Positions 31,370 to 41,785 of a stretch of DNA of 64,000 nucleotides are shown here, in pieces; the first letter of the stretch is position 1; each line of letters opens with the position of its first letter. The stretch covers positions 98,854 through 162,853 of the forward strand of contig CAMZCT010000001.1 in assembly GCA_947305065.1 (NCBI GenBank), in the 5' to 3' direction. Source of the DNA: an uncultured Mycoplasmatota bacterium. GTDB taxonomy: Bacteria; Bacillota_I; Bacilli_A; RF39; UBA660. The notes beneath the pieces are model-generated. The model saw nothing but the letters and a program-made list of their open reading frames with translations. It was not told where the DNA came from and ran no database searches. Both the position numbers and the translations under genes were made by a program.

Positions 31370-31666
31370 TTACACTCTTTCAGGTTCTTTAATAAAACTA
31401 ATTACATTTGCTATTATTCTTTGTCCCCAATTACACTCAATATGTCCATTAATAGCAATAGCTTGATTTACTCTTAATTGATTAATTATTTCACCATCAT
31501 CATAGATATAAACATATGCAATATTTGGATTTAATTCATAGTCATCGTCATTTGGTAATGCTAATTTAACTCTAATTGCCTTTTTATTATTACATCTAAG
31601 ATTACTTTGTCTGCTCATAATTCTTCCAACTAACATAACTTCATTATGTATTTTTACTTGATTCAT
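31370..31666 (-). CDS. SSB-like OB-fold protein
   Basis: NEVMLVGRIMSRQSNLRCNNKKAIRVKLALPN...AINGHIECNWGQRIIANVI. Confidence 0.6.
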   Translation of the reverse strand: MNQVKIHNEVMLVGRIMSRQSNLRCNNKKAIRVKLALPNDDDYELNPNIAYVYIYDDGEIINQLRVNQAIAINGHIECNWGQRIIANVISFIKEPERV

Positions 31667-31845
31667 AAAGTATCACTCCTTTCTTGTTTTGGAATAATAC
31701 ACTTATTGAAAATTAAATGCAAATCACCATTTTTGAATTTTGAAGTATTTTTTTAATCAAAAAATTATTTTTCTCTAGAAGAAAATTACAATATATTAAT
31801 ACAAATTGATACTAAAAACTCAATTTTTCACATTTTTAACTTTTT

Positions 31846-32316
31846 TTATCTTTCTCGTTCTTTATTTTTAAACAAATACATAATATCTGGTGTGTCTAGA
31901 TTAGTTTTTCTATCAATATACTCTTTATTTATATGATTATTCTTACAATATTTAATATAGTTTTTCACTCCATTTTTAAACTCAATATCATTAGGATATA
32001 ATTCATGAATAGAATTCCATAATGAATAATGCAAATCATCACTCATATAACCAATCTTATATCCATCTTCTAAAAGATTATAAATATAGTAATCAAAGTT
32101 ATAATCCCATTCCGGTACATAATTATTTTTCATAATACCATCTTTATAATGAAGTTCTATAGCTGTATCAACGCCATCGCTACACATTACCCAAAACTCA
32201 TTATTACTAGGATTAATTAATATATAATCAATTTGTTTGTTTTTATGTTCAAAACTTTCATTTAAAAATTCTGAAGCATCATTATATATTTCTTGTACCC
32301 TATCTTTCATAATCAT
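31846..32316 (-). CDS. hypothetical ICE protein
   Basis: 156 aa ORF overlapping the next gene. Confidence 0.55.
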   Translation of the reverse strand: MIMKDRVQEIYNDASEFLNESFEHKNKQIDYILINPSNNEFWVMCSDGVDTAIELHYKDGIMKNNYVPEWDYNFDYYIYNLLEDGYKIGYMSDDLHYSLWNSIHELYPNDIEFKNGVKNYIKYCKNNHINKEYIDRKTNLDTPDIMYLFKNKERER

Positions 32317-32680
32317 GACTCCTAAAGTTACTCATTCTTAATGCAGTTATTTTATTTTCAGTTTCTATAATGCTATTTTTATCAAATCTCATTTTATATT
32401 TAAGTATTTGATTTTCAGTTAATGATTTGAAATCACCATTATCATAATCATCTCCCAATATTAAAAATGGTCCATATATAACATCATATCCAATATCTCT
32501 ATTATGCTTCATACCATTTATCTTACCTTCTTCATTACAAATAAAAACAACACTTGAGTCTTTTTCAGGATATACACATTCTATATATCCACCAACCAAG
32601 TGTTGTTTTGCTTCTAATGTATTTTCAAATTCTATTTCTTTTGGTAATTCATATGGCTTTACCAACAATCCTTTAATCAC
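32300..32680 (-). CDS. DUF3846-like protein
   Basis: MIKGLLVKPYELPKEIEFENTLEAKQHLVGGYIECVYP...VFICNEEGKINGM. Confidence 0.7.
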   Translation of the reverse strand: MIKGLLVKPYELPKEIEFENTLEAKQHLVGGYIECVYPEKDSSVVFICNEEGKINGMKHNRDIGYDVIYGPFLILGDDYDNGDFKSLTENQILKYKMRFDKNSIIETENKITALRMSNFRSHDYER

Positions 32681-32721
32681 TTTTCACCTCCATAAAAAAA
32701 ATTAGATATTTCTATCTAATC

Positions 32722-33006
32722 CTAGTTTTTATTTCTTTTTTTATTATAATCCATTATTCTTTTACAAGTTCCACAAAGCGTTGCTTCTTTTCCAAAACGT
32801 TGAAAAAACTTTCTTGCATCTTCCTCTGTATCAAAATCGATGTATTTAAAAGCATGTCCTGAATTTGGACAACCTTTTAGTCCAGTTTTATGTATTTTAT
32901 GACTATAACTCACCATATTTACAAAATAATCTTTAGTATTTTCCAAAAAATTATCTCTACCATTGCCTGTTTTTATGTATTCTTCAATTCTTTTAGCTTC
33001 TTCCAT
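32722..33006 (-). CDS. hypothetical ICE protein
   Basis: 94 aa ORF, AAT LCGTCKRIM cysteine motif. Confidence 0.5.
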   Translation of the reverse strand: MEEAKRIEEYIKTGNGRDNFLENTKDYFVNMVSYSHKIHKTGLKGCPNSGHAFKYIDFDTEEDARKFFQRFGKEATLCGTCKRIMDYNKKRNKN

Positions 33007-33028
33007 TTATATCACCAATATTATTATA

Positions 33029-33868
33029 CTATAAACCCATCATTTCTTTAATAACTCGATCAGATATTTTTATTGTGCCAACTAAAACTAACATATTAAA
33101 TATTAACTCTCCTATATATTTCCAAACTTGTGTTACTGCAGCTGCTGAGGTATCTACTACTGGTGGTGAACTAGCAAATAGTGAGAATATTATGCAAGCG
33201 AGTACTATTATTGCTCCCTCTAAACAAACTCCAGTATATGACTTTAAGAAAGTTACTCCAATTCCTTGTGTTGGTTCACCGGCAAAAGCTGCAAATGGAA
33301 CTGGAGATATGGCAGTATATAAATATAGTTTAAAGAATCTTCCATAAACAGTAAGAATCATTATGAATGATAAGACTGTTACAAATAAACCTCCTATCAA
33401 GGTAACAGCCCATAATGGAATTGATTCAAAAAATCCACACGATTCAACTGCATTTATTATTTCAGTTGGTAATACTGTTTTAGTTGCTCCTCCAAGCCCA
33501 CTAGCACTAATTATTGTAGTAATAACACCCTGACATATTTTGAATATAGCTAACATAAGATCAAGTCCATAGGTAACTAGTCCTTTTGCAATTGCAAATC
33601 TAACAAATAATTTCAAAGCTTGTTCTGGTCTTTTTATTTCATTAAAGTTAGTACAAGTTCTAACAACTCCAACAACAAAAAACAATACAAGTAAGGCCAG
33701 TCCAATTGCTTGAACTGAGCCATGTATTGTTTTAATTACACTCCAAATTGTCCCACCTTTAAATGTTTCAGGAGTTTGTGTTATTAGAGTCCATATCTCA
33801 CCTAGTTTACTATTCCAAGTATCTAGTGCATTAATTAGGTTTTGTACTACCCAGTTATCACTATCCAA
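33029..33868 (-). CDS. TrbL/VirB6-like conjugal transfer membrane protein
   Basis: Multi-TM; position between VirD4 and VirB4 modules. Confidence 0.8.
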   Translation of the reverse strand: MDSDNWVVQNLINALDTWNSKLGEIWTLITQTPETFKGGTIWSVIKTIHGSVQAIGLALLVLFFVVGVVRTCTNFNEIKRPEQALKLFVRFAIAKGLVTYGLDLMLAIFKICQGVITTIISASGLGGATKTVLPTEIINAVESCGFFESIPLWAVTLIGGLFVTVLSFIMILTVYGRFFKLYLYTAISPVPFAAFAGEPTQGIGVTFLKSYTGVCLEGAIIVLACIIFSLFASSPPVVDTSAAAVTQVWKYIGELIFNMLVLVGTIKISDRVIKEMMGL

Positions 33869-33881
33869 GATAGCTCACCTC

Positions 33882-34199
33882 CTATCCAGTAATTAAACCG
33901 ATTATTTCTTTTGCAAAAGTAATTATTACTCCTCCAACAAGAGTGAAAACTCCATTTGTTCTTTGTGATGGATCATGGCTTTGATATGACATACCAATTT
34001 GAACCACTCCAAATATTAAAATGATTGTTCCTATTGCTCTTGTTAAAGTAAATATAAAATTGGATAAGTTGTTAATTACACCTATTGGATCATCAGCTGC
34101 ATACACAGGCATTATCGTATTTAACGTGAATGACAATACGGTTGTAATCATCATTATCTTTTTTACTTTCTTTAAAGTTTTTTCATCAATTTTTTTCAC
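33882..34199 (-). CDS. small conjugative membrane protein (Maff2/VirB2-like)
   Basis: Signal peptide plus two TM helices, IGMSYQSHDPSQRTNGVFTLVGGVII. Confidence 0.75.
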   Translation of the reverse strand: MKKIDEKTLKKVKKIMMITTVLSFTLNTIMPVYAADDPIGVINNLSNFIFTLTRAIGTIILIFGVVQIGMSYQSHDPSQRTNGVFTLVGGVIITFAKEIIGLITG

Positions 34200-35994
34200 T
34201 TTTCTTTTCCTCCTCTAATTTCTTTAAATATTCATCAATGTTGTCTGATGATATAATTTCATAATTATCTTTTTCTTTAATCTTATTGAATTTGTACTTA
34301 TTAGTATTTAAATCAACATCTATTGTTGCTATTGCATTATTAGTTTCACCATGAAAGTAAGGCTTTCCTTTTCCATCAGTTGTATATTTGATATTAGGAT
34401 GTTTTAATATGTTATATTTTTTATCTTTAATAGGTCTATCACCTCTTATAAAAAGGATTGCATAGTTGTTATCTAACATTCTTACTTCGTCTGGAGTTAA
34501 TAACTCTCTTCCTCCAATTTGATAGTTAGTTGAATAATTTCCATTTCTTCCACTACTCCTACCATGAGTATCTAAATCAATTGTTGCTTTACCTAAAAGT
34601 TCAGAAACATACTTATGTGTTGATTGTTCATTTCCTCCAAGATATAGAAGTTCATCACAGTTACCAACTATTGATTCCCATTGCTTTTCAAATAGCGCTT
34701 TTAATTGAGCAAGATTTTGAATAATAATTGAAACAAATACACCTCTAGATCTCATAACAGAAAGTATCTTTTCAAAATCATCTGGTAATGACACGTTTGC
34801 AAATTCATCCATAACAAAATGAACTGGTACTGGAAGATTGCCATTATATTTTCTATCTGCAATAAAAAACAATTGTTGAAACAATTGAGTATATAAAATG
34901 CTTACTAGAAAATTAAATGATGTATCATTATCAGGTATAAGAGCAAATAAAGCAGTTTTCTTTTCCCCTATGCTAGGTAAATCTAATTCGTCAGTTAATG
35001 TTAACTTAGATAAACTATCTAAGTTAAATTTTTCTAGTCTTGCAGCAAGTGTAATTTGAATTGATTGCATTGTCTTAGCAGGAGAACCTCTATATTTTCT
35101 ATAGTATTTAAGCGCCACATGATAAGGATCTCGTTCTTCTAACCTATTAAACAAAATATCAAGTGGGCTTAAATAATTGGGTTCGTCTTCTTTAACATCA
35201 CCAGCAGATAATAATTCAAGAACCATATCAAAGTTTTGTTCATCTTCTGGAGCTTCATGCCACAAATAATATATAAGCGCAGACAAAAGCATAGAAGCAG
35301 CATTATCCCAAAAAGGATCCTGTGATGTGGATCCTTTTGGTGTTGTAGACTTAAATAGATTTGTTACTAACTTTTGAATATCATTATCATTAGTTATATA
35401 TACAAATGGATTATAGCAATGACTCCTTTCCATATTAATTAAATCTAATACTTTTACATCATATCCTTCTTTAATAAGAAGATTACCAACATCTCTAATA
35501 ATTTCTCCTTTTGGATCTAATACAACATATGAAGTATTACATTGCATAATATTGGGTTTTGCATAGAATCTAGTTTTACCTGCACCAGATCCACCAATTA
35601 TTAGAGTATTAAGATTTCTTCTATGAATCTTACCATTTAATCCTATTGATACTTTTTGAGTTAATAACTTATTATTCTCTGCTGGTTCTTGTTTATATCT
35701 TTTATTAATCTCTCTTTTATTACCCCATTTAGCACTACCATGTTCCTCTCTTCTTCTATAATTCTTTCTAGTAGTCAAATAAACTACTACTACAAAAATA
35801 TAAATTATAGAAAATAAAAAAATAGTTTTAAAACTATTCTCAGTCCATGTTATTTTGAAAAAATTAATATTATTAAATTCTTTAACTATATCAAATAAAC
35901 TTTTACTTTTTATAGGTGCTATTACAAGAGCTAACCAAATTGTAGGAATGAGTCCTAACGAATATACCCAATAAGGTATCTTTTCATCTTGCAT
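34186..35994 (-). CDS. type IV coupling protein VirD4/TraG
   Basis: NTLIIGGSGAGKTRFYAKPNIMQ, VLDPKGEIIRDVGN, HFVMDEFANV. Confidence 0.95.
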   Translation of the reverse strand: MQDEKIPYWVYSLGLIPTIWLALVIAPIKSKSLFDIVKEFNNINFFKITWTENSFKTIFLFSIIYIFVVVVYLTTRKNYRRREEHGSAKWGNKREINKRYKQEPAENNKLLTQKVSIGLNGKIHRRNLNTLIIGGSGAGKTRFYAKPNIMQCNTSYVVLDPKGEIIRDVGNLLIKEGYDVKVLDLINMERSHCYNPFVYITNDNDIQKLVTNLFKSTTPKGSTSQDPFWDNAASMLLSALIYYLWHEAPEDEQNFDMVLELLSAGDVKEDEPNYLSPLDILFNRLEERDPYHVALKYYRKYRGSPAKTMQSIQITLAARLEKFNLDSLSKLTLTDELDLPSIGEKKTALFALIPDNDTSFNFLVSILYTQLFQQLFFIADRKYNGNLPVPVHFVMDEFANVSLPDDFEKILSVMRSRGVFVSIIIQNLAQLKALFEKQWESIVGNCDELLYLGGNEQSTHKYVSELLGKATIDLDTHGRSSGRNGNYSTNYQIGGRELLTPDEVRMLDNNYAILFIRGDRPIKDKKYNILKHPNIKYTTDGKGKPYFHGETNNAIATIDVDLNTNKYKFNKIKEKDNYEIISSDNIDEYLKKLEEEKKSEKN

Positions 35995-36181
35995 ATTCTT
36001 TTTTCATTGATTTAATTAAAGGACAAACTCTTTCATATATTTTATGAAACTTAATCATCAAATCATCTATGGCATCTGTACTTATTTCTTGTTCAATAGA
36101 TTTATTTCTATATTCCATTAAAGCATTAAGAACGATACCAACTTCATATTTATCTAATTCAATTTTTATTTTGTCATTCAT
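35984..36181 (-). CDS. small hypothetical ICE protein
   Basis: 65 aa ORF overlapping neighbours. Confidence 0.5.
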   Translation of the reverse strand: MNDKIKIELDKYEVGIVLNALMEYRNKSIEQEISTDAIDDLMIKFHKIYERVCPLIKSMKKEYAR

Positions 36182-36894
36182 CTACTAGTACCTCTTTCTT
36201 TACTTTTAACATGCTTATGTTCAGTAACTTTATTATTCATTTCTTTCTTGATTTCTTTAATTTCTTCTCTAACAGATTTTCTAGTAGAGGCTTCTAAACT
36301 CTTTTTGCTCTTTGAGGAAGGCTCTAACTGACTCTCGTTTACCTTCCCTAAAGTCGGGTTTATATTTTGTTGTTCCTCCTTCTTTAGAGGTTTTTGTTTT
36401 TCTTCCTTTTTCTTTTTTTGATTTTCATTTACTGGTTCGTGACCTTTAGCTTTTTCTTCTTTAATCTTTTGAATTTCACTTTCAATAGTAGCCATATCAA
36501 CAGTAGCAAGTTTAAATCTTTCAACTATTCTATTAATCTTAGAAGCATCTTCTTCTTTTGTCATAATATCAACCATACCATCTTTATGTTTCTTTTCTAC
36601 AATTGCAGCAAATAAAACACCATATCTTTTAGCTTCTTCACTAAATTTCTGTAAGTCTTCTGTTTTGATAGAAAATACTTTAAGTGGTCTTCCAGATTTA
36701 AGCATATTAGTAAGAGTTGTCTTACCTCTTACTTTTTGTTGATCTTTGGCTATTGCTACTAAAGCAGCAGCAACATTCTTTGCTCCACTACCAGATAACC
36801 TTGCAGCAACTTCAAATCCCTCAAGAGATATTCTTACGATTTGTTCTGCTGCGTCACTTGACGTGTTCACTTCTTTCACTTTCCTTTCTTTCAT
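36178..36894 (-). CDS. PcfB family (DUF3801) protein
   Basis: VRISLEGFEVAARLSGSGAKNVAAALVAIAKDQQKVRGKTTLTNMLKSGRPLKVFSI. Confidence 0.85.
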   Translation of the reverse strand: MKERKVKEVNTSSDAAEQIVRISLEGFEVAARLSGSGAKNVAAALVAIAKDQQKVRGKTTLTNMLKSGRPLKVFSIKTEDLQKFSEEAKRYGVLFAAIVEKKHKDGMVDIMTKEEDASKINRIVERFKLATVDMATIESEIQKIKEEKAKGHEPVNENQKKKKEEKQKPLKKEEQQNINPTLGKVNESQLEPSSKSKKSLEASTRKSVREEIKEIKKEMNNKVTEHKHVKSKERGTSR

Positions 36895-38173
36895 ATTCTA
36901 TAAATTCGTTTATATTCCTCTCAATTTTGGGAATACGTTCTTCAATTCCGTCGCATAATTTTATCACTCTCCTTATTTCTGCTACCTCAGGTCTAATTGT
37001 TTTTAATCTGTTTTCTATTTCTTCTTTATTAGATGACTTAGAGGATTCATAATATAATCTTTCTCTTTCTTCTAATAATGAATTTAATTCTTTTATCTTT
37101 TTTTCTTTAAATAAAAAAAATTGCTCATCAGTTAATAAGTTTTCACTAACAAGCAGTTTTGTTTCATTTGATATTCGATCTAGTTTTCTTGAATCTTCTC
37201 TTATAGAAGCTGGCAACTTTTTATATGGTTTTGTTTTAGGTATTACATTAAGCAAATAACAATAATGTAAGTATAAAGCATACATTCCCTTTGGCTTTTC
37301 TCTCTTATAGTCATATCTTCTATAGAATTTGCTATTATTAAATACTTCAAGGAATGGAACTCTAGGTGCTTTTTCGATTTTAATTCTTTCTGCAATTCTT
37401 TCATCAGTATAATCATCACCATAATTAGGAACTCTTATATTCTTTTTATATGGTGGTCTTTTAATAGTTAATACATTATTTCTATGTTTAACTTCATAGT
37501 TCATTGCTTTAAGTAGATTTTCAAAATCATTATAAGAAAAAGCCATAGCAATTGCTCTATCAATATCTTTCTTTGTAGTTGCGTAATAGTTATTTTCATT
37601 GAAATATTTGTTTTGAAAGTTTTGATAATTAATCTTATATTTTTTTCTTTCCTTTTCTACTACTACACTAAGACCATACTCTTTACATAATGAATCAGAT
37701 ATATTTCTAAGTTCACCATAAGTATCTCTCTTATCGTAATATCTTTTACCATCTTTGAATGATACAGAGTTAATTACAAAATGATTATGAAGATGCTTTT
37801 TATCCATGTGGGTTGATACAATCACTTCAAATCTATCTCCCCACATTTCTTCAGCAAGTTTCATTCCAATCTCATGACAAGTATCAGGAGTTACTTCTCC
37901 ATGTGCAAATGATTGAATAGCATGAAAAGCAATTATCCCTTTTTCTTTTCCATAATGCTTTTTGGTAATAATCATTTCATCGTAAGCTGTTTCTGGAGAG
38001 CAATTAATACCTGATACATAGAATTGTTTCTCGGTTTTAAAATCAGCTTTAGTATAATCCAAAACATTATGAAGTTCCTTGTATACGTTTTCATCAACCT
38101 TATCCACATCAGTAGCATAAGCAAGTACATGATCGAGTCTATTTTTAACAGGCCATATTTTTGTTACTGCCAT
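36854..38173 (-). CDS. relaxase (MobA/MobL-type)
   Basis: MAVTKIWPVKNRLDHVLAYATD, HLHNHFVINSVSFKDGKRYYD histidine triad. Confidence 0.93.
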   Translation of the reverse strand: MAVTKIWPVKNRLDHVLAYATDVDKVDENVYKELHNVLDYTKADFKTEKQFYVSGINCSPETAYDEMIITKKHYGKEKGIIAFHAIQSFAHGEVTPDTCHEIGMKLAEEMWGDRFEVIVSTHMDKKHLHNHFVINSVSFKDGKRYYDKRDTYGELRNISDSLCKEYGLSVVVEKERKKYKINYQNFQNKYFNENNYYATTKKDIDRAIAMAFSYNDFENLLKAMNYEVKHRNNVLTIKRPPYKKNIRVPNYGDDYTDERIAERIKIEKAPRVPFLEVFNNSKFYRRYDYKREKPKGMYALYLHYCYLLNVIPKTKPYKKLPASIREDSRKLDRISNETKLLVSENLLTDEQFFLFKEKKIKELNSLLEERERLYYESSKSSNKEEIENRLKTIRPEVAEIRRVIKLCDGIEERIPKIERNINEFIEYERKESERSEHVK

Positions 38174-38491
38174 TTATTTAAGTAAAAACTCTTTCTTTAC
38201 TTCTAACATAAACTCATTCCATTCCTTTGCTTCTTTTTCATACGTTGCATGATTAATATTTCCAGTTGAATTAGCAACTCTAGCTATCTGATTTAGATTT
38301 ATTCCTATAGGTCTCATATCTTTCATAACATCATAAAATCTATCTCCAGGTGGTTCTTTAAAAGTCGTATCATAAATTAGCTTTCTAAAATAATCTGTAC
38401 CATTAAGTCCAGCTCTAGCAGCGTTTTTTAAAAACAATTCATTATCCTCATAACTAATCCAAAATTGTTTTTTTACATTTCTACTTCTCAT
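38174..38491 (-). CDS. MobC-like relaxosome accessory protein
   Basis: RSRNVKKQFWISYEDNELFLKNAARAGLNGTDYFRKLIYD, GINLNQIARVAN. Confidence 0.88.
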   Translation of the reverse strand: MRSRNVKKQFWISYEDNELFLKNAARAGLNGTDYFRKLIYDTTFKEPPGDRFYDVMKDMRPIGINLNQIARVANSTGNINHATYEKEAKEWNEFMLEVKKEFLLK

Positions 38492-38624
38492 TTTTTAATT
38501 CGTTCAATTTATTTATTTGTAAGCAACACATAACTGTCACTCCAGACAGTCCTCCAATAACTAGACCTAATATAAAAAATAGTAATTCTTTCACTATAAT
38601 TCTCCTTTCAAAATAATAAGGGTT

Positions 38625-38680
38625 TGGGATTATCCCACATTTTGAATTTTACCCACTTGGGAGTACAAATTCAGTGCTTG
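38625..38680. other. candidate oriT
   Basis: TGGGAT-t-ATCCCA (38625-38637) and TGAATTT...AAATTCA (38643-38673) inverted repeats followed by GTGCTTG, directly upstream of mobC/relaxase. Confidence 0.55.
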
Positions 38681-38694
38681 CTAATACAAGAAGA

Positions 38695-39171
38695 CTAATT
38701 TAGTTCTGCATTACAGTATGGGCAATAATAACAGTCTTCTTGTTCATCTTCTGAAAGAATACTTTTAATATTTAGTTTAATTTCTTCTCCAATTTTTAAA
38801 TCAATTGCATCAGAATCATATGAAATATCTTTCAAAAAATCTAATAGTAATTCTTTATTATCTGATTCAAACTCCAAACAGTTTTCATCAATTCTTCTAA
38901 TAGTCACTATATAATTATTATCTTCTTTTTCTTCATTATTATTTATTCCATCTGCTAAATAATTAAGATTAAGATCTAATACTTTTGCAATTTTTGCAAT
39001 TGTATTAAATGTATTTTTTGTTCCTCTATCTTTTTCAATTTCACAAATTGTTGTAGGAGAAACACCTGCAAGTTTTGCTAAATTTCTAATTGAAATTCCA
39101 GCTCTTATTCTTTCTTCTTTTAAAATTTTATTTATATTTTTTTCATCTTTCATGTTCTTTACCTCTTTCAT
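38695..39171 (-). CDS. XRE-family HTH regulator
   Basis: GISIRNLAKLAGVSPTTICEIEKDRGTKNTFNTIAKIAKVL; C-terminal CYYCPYCN. Confidence 0.88.
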   Translation of the reverse strand: MKEVKNMKDEKNINKILKEERIRAGISIRNLAKLAGVSPTTICEIEKDRGTKNTFNTIAKIAKVLDLNLNYLADGINNNEEKEDNNYIVTIRRIDENCLEFESDNKELLLDFLKDISYDSDAIDLKIGEEIKLNIKSILSEDEQEDCYYCPYCNAELN

Positions 39172-40111
39172 AATTTATAAATTTAATTCCTTTTAAATGA
39201 CATAAATAGTCATTAAAATCTTTTCCAAATTGTGGTGGTTCATCTATAACTTCATATATATTTTTTATTGAATTTTTTAATCCTTCAGTTGCTAATCTTC
39301 CAGCTTGATCATTATCTAAGTGCAAATATATTTTATTTATATTCTTATTGTTGTATAAAAACAATGCTAAGGATATTGGAAGTTTACTATCTAAAATATT
39401 CTTAGATGGTTGATAAACTCCAGCTAAAGATAATAAATTTTCATCATGATAATTTTTATTATTCATGTTTATTATTGTTGCATAAGATAATAAATCAATT
39501 GCACTTTCAAATAAATGTACAGAATCATTTTCTTTATTTGAAGATTCTAATTTAAAGGAAAATGCTTTATTAGATCCATAACAATCATGCATATATCTTG
39601 TTTTATTTGTTCCTCTTATACATCCAAATTTAGGATTATAATTCATATCATATCCAACAAATACAGCATTATGATTTTCTTTAGATTCATAAATAAGATC
39701 TTTATCTATACATTCTTTTATAATATCTTCATCAATTCCTCTAGAAATTAAATAAGAAATAACTCTATTGTTATTCTCATTTTTTATAGGTAAAACCAAT
39801 TCAATATATTCTTTTTTCTTTTCAGTATAGTTATTTTTTATTGGTTCATTTGAATAACCAAGAACCTCAGCCATTGCTTCAGTAAAAGAATAATCTTTAA
39901 CTTGAATCAAATAATCAAGTGCTGATTTTCCTCCTATCCCTTTTGAAAACCAATACCACATTCCATTAGATATTTTTAAACTATCATGCTCTTTTGTTGT
40001 ATAAGTATCCCTGCTAAAATATACAAGTTCATCAGGATTTTTATTCTTTAAATAAGTATATAGATCAATTTGTTTTGCTTTAGCTATTTCATCTTTCGAA
40101 TAAAATGCCAT
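39143..40111 (-). CDS. TOPRIM/DUF3991 primase-like protein
   Basis: DNDQAGRLATEGLKN toprim motif, WYWFSKGIGGKSALDYLI. Confidence 0.85.
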   Translation of the reverse strand: MAFYSKDEIAKAKQIDLYTYLKNKNPDELVYFSRDTYTTKEHDSLKISNGMWYWFSKGIGGKSALDYLIQVKDYSFTEAMAEVLGYSNEPIKNNYTEKKKEYIELVLPIKNENNNRVISYLISRGIDEDIIKECIDKDLIYESKENHNAVFVGYDMNYNPKFGCIRGTNKTRYMHDCYGSNKAFSFKLESSNKENDSVHLFESAIDLLSYATIINMNNKNYHDENLLSLAGVYQPSKNILDSKLPISLALFLYNNKNINKIYLHLDNDQAGRLATEGLKNSIKNIYEVIDEPPQFGKDFNDYLCHLKGIKFINYERGKEHER

Positions 40112-40157
40112 AATTAATCCTTTCTAAAGACATAAAAAAAGAAGTGATATTTTTCAA

Positions 40158-40490
40158 TCACTTCTCTGTGTCTAATAAGTGCAGTTCTTTAAAATAATAA
40201 TATAAATTATTTCCACCTAAGAAGAATGCATTTCTCATATCTATATCTCTTTTTTCTAAATATAGTGTTTGAAGATTATATAAAGCTTCAGCATCATCTT
40301 TAGATAATTCTTTAAAATTTTCATTTTCTAATACTTCTCTTAGGTCTGGATGTTTATCAAGAAGTTCTTCAATATCTTTTAGAATTTTTTCATATTCCTC
40401 ATTACCTCTTCCCATATGATAAGTTGTTTCTTCTATATAAGACCACAAACTTCCATCTTGTATATCAAAGAAAGATTCAAGATTCTCCAT
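40158..40490 (-). CDS. hypothetical ICE protein
   Basis: 110 aa ORF. Confidence 0.5.
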   Translation of the reverse strand: MENLESFFDIQDGSLWSYIEETTYHMGRGNEEYEKILKDIEELLDKHPDLREVLENENFKELSKDDAEALYNLQTLYLEKRDIDMRNAFFLGGNNLYYYFKELHLLDTEK

Positions 40491-40551
40491 AAAATCACCA
40501 CCTTCGAAATAATCATATATTAATTATTTTCCTATAACAAATGTGCGATTA

Positions 40552-40905
40552 TTATCTTTCCATGTCTTGTTCTTTTGTTTCATTACTTCTAGAAGATAGG
40601 AATGTAACTTTTTCTGCAATTACATTAAGTTTATATACTTTAGATCCATCTTCTTTTTCATAATTATCAGTTTGAAGTCTTCCTTTTACTCCAAGGATAT
40701 CGCCTTTTTTACAATATTCAGAAGTAGTTTCTGCTATTTGATTCCATAGAGTACAATCTACAAAATCTGTTTCATAAACTCCATCTGCATTCTTATAAGA
40801 TCTTGGAATAGCTAAAGTCATATTTAATACTTTCTTTCCATCTTCTAATTCCTTTGTTTCTAAATCCTTTGTTAATCTTCCAACTAAAACTACTTGATTC
40901 AACAT
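40552..40905 (-). CDS. ssb: single-stranded DNA-binding protein
   Basis: MLNQVVLVGRLTKDLETKELEDGKKVLNMTLAIPRSYKN...VDCTLWNQIAE. Confidence 0.95.
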   Translation of the reverse strand: MLNQVVLVGRLTKDLETKELEDGKKVLNMTLAIPRSYKNADGVYETDFVDCTLWNQIAETTSEYCKKGDILGVKGRLQTDNYEKEDGSKVYKLNVIAEKVTFLSSRSNETKEQDMER

Positions 40906-41150
40906 AATTCATCTCCCTTTCTTTGTTTATCATTTTTAGTTTTTGTTCCACTTAAAAAAGCAATCAAATCTTTTTCTTTAATTGCTTTCTTTAGTTCAAT
41001 AATTATTAATGTTTCATTAGATTGAAGATTGTTAATTCTACTTAGATCTTCCATCTTCATCATTAATATTTTCTTTTCGGTATTAAAACCGGCTTCAAAT
41101 AATTTTTCTAATAGTTTTGTTATTTGGCTTAAATTATATTTTGAATTCAT
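40899..41150 (-). CDS. hypothetical ICE protein
   Basis: 83 aa ORF overlapping ssb and sortase. Confidence 0.5.
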   Translation of the reverse strand: MNSKYNLSQITKLLEKLFEAGFNTEKKILMMKMEDLSRINNLQSNETLIIIELKKAIKEKDLIAFLSGTKTKNDKQRKGDELC

Positions 41151-41785
41151 CTATTTTCTTCCTCCAGACGTTCAAAAATATAAACCAATTGTTTTTCAGT
41201 TCCATGCTTACATGTTATTAATGTCATTACAGTTTTTTCACCATTTCTAATAATATTGGCTTTACCATTCTTATTAATTTCATAACTGTTTACTAATCTA
41301 TATTCATACCTAGCTCCTCCATAATAAACATAAGCATTATCTCCGATAGACAATTTAGGTAACTTTTTAAAATAAGAAAAATATGCAGTTCCCGAATGAC
41401 CAGCTAAAATAAAATTTCCTTTTTCTTCATCTGGCATATCTGATTCTTTTAATAAATAAACATTTTTATTTACATTATTTAATTTTGAAATCTTTGCATA
41501 TATTCCTCTTTTTAAATCAATTTTAGGTATTTCTAATACAGCAATATACTTTTCAGTATTAACTGGTGTTGATTGTTTTTCCTCTTTAACACCATCATCA
41601 ACAATAATTACTTCTTCTGTTTCCACTATTGGATCATCAAAATATTCCTCTATCTTTATATCATTTTCTAATTTACTAATATATTGATATAAATATTTTC
41701 CTCCAATAATAGCCATACCAAATAAGAACAAAACTATAGAAAGGAATATTAATATCCAATTTCTATTTTTTCCTTTTTTCTTCAT
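41147..41785 (-). CDS. sortase
   Basis: LAGHSG (His), VMTLITCKHG (TLxTC Cys), VYIFERL (Arg). Confidence 0.92.
   Translation of the reverse strand: MKKKGKNRNWILIFLSIVLFLFGMAIIGGKYLYQYISKLENDIKIEEYFDDPIVETEEVIIVDDGVKEEKQSTPVNTEKYIAVLEIPKIDLKRGIYAKISKLNNVNKNVYLLKESDMPDEEKGNFILAGHSGTAYFSYFKKLPKLSIGDNAYVYYGGARYEYRLVNSYEINKNGKANIIRNGEKTVMTLITCKHGTEKQLVYIFERLEEENR

Noticed and set aside
17321-40550. Shared string aatgtgcgatt near 17.32 kb and 40.54 kb
   Set aside because: Single short match with no extended similarity; likely chance.
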